Positions 1 to 64,000 of a stretch of 64,000 bases of DNA are shown one piece after another. The DNA is from Ctena decussata. Taxonomy: Eukaryota > Mollusca > Bivalvia > Lucinida > Lucinidae. A program made the position numbers and the translations under genes. The notes beneath the pieces are model-generated. The model was not told the origin of the DNA. It did not search any database and worked only from the letters and a program-made list of their open reading frames with translations. Numbering within the stretch: position 1 is the stretch's first letter; the number at the start of each line of letters is the position of its first letter. The DNA lies in contig OZ022499.1 in assembly GCA_963989385.1 (NCBI GenBank), forward strand, positions 102,036,786 through 102,100,785. The letters are read 5' to 3'.

Positions 1-98
1 ATGAACTTAATTCCGGGAAAGGTTTTTACCTGTTTGGTGAAATATAATTGCAACCATATTTACTTTAAATATTCTGACACCTCAACCTTTTCAGTAAT

Positions 99-190
99 GA
101 CTCTCTAAGATTTAGACAAGCCCATTTTGTCTAATGCAAGGATTCATCCTTACATTAGACAAAATTGGCTTGTCTAAATTTTAGAGAGTC
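99..190. repeat. Palindromic element (hairpin)
   Basis: GACTCTCTAAGATTTAGACA at the left is answered by TGTCTAAATTTTAGAGAGTC at the right, with a short loop around 138-150. Looks like a very short MITE-like palindrome in the upstream intron. Confidence 0.7.
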
Positions 191-303
191 TATTACACCT
201 TCAGGGCACCTTCAGTACACCTTCAGGGCAGCAACTCTTCCATTTTTAGCTTACCTGTACAAAAGTACAGGAAGCTGTTGTCACCCTGACGTCGGCATAA
301 GCC

Positions 304-549
304 TGGGCCGAGTTGTTCAAAGCATAGTTAGCCTAAGGAGCCCGTTAAGAGGTCAACTTGTCAAGTGTTTTATGACTATATAGCCAAAATACACATATTT
401 TTTGTTGACAAAATATGAGAAGCTTTTGCAGTGCAAAAGCTTCTCACATTTTGTCAACAAAAAATGTTTGCATATTTGAGATATTTAGGTTTGAAATTTT
501 AACAAAACGTTAACTAACGATGTAGTTAGTTTTGAACAACCAGACCCAG
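304..549. repeat. MITE-like palindromic repeat, family GTTCAAAGC, copy 1
   Basis: Outer ends GTTGTTCAAAGC / GTTTTGAACAAC are inverted, and a strong inner hairpin (about 399-463, AGAAGCTTTTGCAGTGCAAA core) sits in the middle. The same organisation and sequence recur at 29441-29692. Confidence 0.75.
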
Positions 550-1599
550 GTCGTCACACTTCAAAGTTTTACGACAAAGGCACGGTGCTGTCAGGCAAGC
601 TATTGCTGTATGCAAACAGGTCTTGTTAGTATTGACTTCTTTCTCAATATGAAACAACTCGTAAAGAAAAGAATTTGCTGACCTAGTGGCATTTTAGAAG
701 GGTTTCATCACGGGGAAGCAAACAGGAAGTCACAAAAGCTGTCGCCCTTTTTAGCTCGCCTGAACGAAGTTCAGGAAGAGCTATTGCACTACCCCTGGCG
801 TCGGCGTTGGCGGCGTTAGCAAAATGTTAAAGTTTTACGTTAAAGTTTTTTATGTGATGGACAAGGCGCTGTCAGGCGAGCTATCCTGGCCCTGTGACAG
901 GTCTTGTTAAAATGGCAGAAAACATGTTGTTGTATTAAAATATTAAGTTGTACAATAGTGCAGTTCCTGATCAGACTGATCCTCAGCTCCTTATGAGCAG
1001 TCCGGTCTTGATCTGCATTATTTGCTTGTTCAGTCTGTCAGAATATTGAGATAAATATGGGATCTGTAATTTGTTGGTGGGCAGCAAAAGGAACGCATGT
1101 ATAAATTAGAAAGTGTAGCCTGCGGAGCTACATGGTCTGATCAGTGGTTTTGTTGTAAGCAGATCTTTTCTGATATTTGTGATCACATTAAATTGTCAGT
1201 GAATACTGATCAGATGTCTGATCTGGTATGAATTTTCACTGGTCATATGTGTCCAATTATATATGCCTAAGGTCCTTTTTGCATGCCACCAACTCAAAAT
1301 GACATTGCTACTTCAGCTTACTGACATATTTATTTTTCATGCTTACTTCATACATGTACATAAGCAAGTCTTAGGTGTGTACATTGATGAGACTCAAACA
1401 TTGCTACTACTACGTTCTTTTGTTGATTTGTCAATAAACTGACTTTGACATGGATACTCTTATGTTCAGGAGTAGAAAGCATATGCAGATAAAAAAAATC
1501 TAGTTCATTGATGAATGTATCCAAAAAAAAAAAAAAATAATAATAATGAAAAGCTTCAAAATGTGATAGTGGATATTTGATTTTAGTAGTCAGGATGAA
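550..1599. other. Intronic sequence without recognised gene
   Basis: No exon of dynein or other coding signal seen. Contains fragments such as AGCTCGCCTGA / TCAGGCGAGCTA (760-890), a polyA tract at 1525-1538 and several TACATGTA words. Confidence 0.6.
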
Positions 1600-1801
1600 C
1601 AGAGCTACAGATAGGAGGGGTATTGAGGATAATTCAAAGATAATTTTTCTTATTTCTCAACGAAAACATATGTTGTGACCCCTCATTAGAACCGTCTCAT
1701 CGAGACGGTTCTAATAATGGGTCACAAAATATGTTTTTATTGAGAAATATGGATAATTATCCCTAAATTATCTCTGTTACCCATTCTTATCTGGAGCACT
1801 G
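1600..1801. repeat. MITE-like repeat, family AGATAAGARGGGT, copy 1
   Basis: Inverted ends (AGAGCTACAGATAGGAGGGG and CCATTCTTATCTGGAGCACT) enclose a perfect hairpin TTAGAACCGTCTC/GAGACGGTTCTAA at about 1686-1714. Related copies at 30600-30851 and 32772-32900. Confidence 0.75.
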
Positions 1802-2210
1802 ATGAACATAAACCTTTATAGTGTTAATGTCTGTGCAGTAGCAGTAAATCCCAGTCTGTCTGTTAAGTGAAATTCTGAAATTCTAGAACTTTATGCTGCT
1901 ATGAAAATTTATAATGTCATTTATAATGGTAATTAGTGACCATAAGACAGCAATAGCTAAACAAAGATGAGTGTTAAAAGATGAAGAAAGTTGAAGTAGC
2001 TGTTTTCATATAACTTTGCTGGATTTCTAAGTAAATACATTTAAACTGTAATGAGATAGAACATTATTCTTGTACCGTATAAAATTGTTGCATACTTGGG
2101 TTTTATCGGAAGTCCAGCAAAGTATTTTACATCCATGTGTATTCAGGTGTTGCTTTTTCCTCTGCATGCTTTTGTAATTTGCACACTTTTCTGGCCCCTC
2201 TGTTCCATAG

Positions 2211-63137
<60,927 letters not shown>

Positions 63138-64000
63138 GTAAGTTTGGAGTTGATCATTTTTACATGCAATATGTTGCTGAAGATTTCATCCCTTTAGTGT
63201 ATAAAGAGGGGAAGAAAAATTTGTGGCAATTGTATATGGTACTGAACATACTGATTTCGAGCTGGGCCTATAGGTGCAAGAAACATACTGGGCACAGGTT
63301 GATCAGTCTTTCCTGATGACATAATAATCTATGAATAACGCAGGAAAGCTGATAACTATGAATTGTTACCTTCCCAGGGAGATTGCTAACATAATATATG
63401 CTCTCATTCTCATAGCACTGTCTTTCAACATACTCTAGGCCTACTGTGCTTGCAGTAGGTGCGGGTGGGGGTTGTTTGGACATTTTTTCTCTCTTCAATC
63501 ATTTCTCCTCTTTCTCCCTCTCTGGGAGACAGCTCGATATAGACTGAAATACTGTCTCAAAGGGCCGTTAAACCCAAAACAATCAATCAATCAATTCAAC
63601 ACACTCAAATCCGCTTAGAGATTGCTACAAACTGACTAATTTAGGGACAAATCTTACAGACATGCGATGCATAATACATGAAAATAATTGATCACATATA
63701 CAAGAAGTTAAAGAAATCCTTCAGGACTTAATATTCTGTCATTTTCAGTTTCTACACTGTAAATAAATACACACCACTAACTTTTATAAAATATTTCAGA
63801 TCATCATTTCATAGCTTTTCAGATTTTTCCCTGTAAGCTCCATATTTGACAAGGAATTCATTTACCTTGGAAGCAAATATAAAGTTCTGCTGAAGTTGTT
63901 CCCGCTGTAAATATGTTGGCCAAAGCATAGTGTGGCCAATGCTTAAGGTGAATTGGCACATTTTCAGGGGAAGCAGATATACCATTTCATTTTTGCCTCC
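63138..64000. other. Intron to window end, with SINE tail
   Basis: No terminal exon. At 63535-63600 ACTGTCTCAAAGGGCCGTTA followed by (CAAT)n resembles a SINE 3' tail; a related ATGCTGTCTCAAAGGGCC lies at 12668-12690. Confidence 0.6.

Noticed and set aside
63138..64000. Terminal dynein exon
   Set aside because: Searched by eye for the expected VYLNF / DL..TVDF block on the plus strand; not present.

Overview
This is a eukaryotic, intron-rich, AT-rich, repeat-laden stretch of one host gene. The plus strand carries about 30 exons (2211-63137) for the 3' part of the cytoplasmic dynein-1 heavy chain (DYNC1H1): microtubule-binding domain, stalk coiled coil 2, AAA5, AAA6 and most of the C-terminal domain. 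The gene's 5' part lies left of the window and its last exon (a few dozen codons) lies right of it. Recognition rests on near-collinear similarity to the well-known animal protein plus consistent GT/AG boundaries and phases. The repeat spectrum (tRNA-derived SINEs, palindromic MITEs, Helitron-like elements with tandem ~160-bp cores, a Ngaro retrotransposon, frequent TACATGTA words) suggests a mollusc, probably a bivalve; this is inference.

Layout. 1-2210: intron with palindromic repeats. 2211-3524: two tandem, equal-length, equal-phase versions of the same exon (196 nt each), apparently mutually exclusive, both encoding the first part of the microtubule-binding domain. 3963-13541: eleven exons for the rest of that domain, stalk CC2, AAA5 and the AAA5/AAA6 linker. 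13720-26624: a 12.9-kb Ty3/gypsy LTR retrotransposon on the minus strand with ~98% identical LTRs, degraded gag/pol and an unusual third ORF. 27324-38759: exons of AAA6 separated by introns full of MITEs and satellite-like elements. 39408-47164: a minus-strand Ngaro-type tyrosine-recombinase retrotransposon with split direct repeats, RT, RNase H, YR and an SGNH hydrolase, itself hit by two DNA transposons; its end is only 17 bp from the next dynein exon. 47182-63137: the remaining AAA6 and C-terminal exons, with local exon-fragment tandem duplications in two introns.

How it fits together. Apart from transposon proteins the only gene is dynein. The main biological lead is the exon pair: because 196 is not a multiple of three, only inclusion of exactly one keeps frame, so the gene appears to make two motors differing in the microtubule-contacting helices. 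The second theme is that mobile elements have landed within 10-30 bp of several splice sites, so present splice signals are partly transposon-derived or have been rebuilt next to insertions.
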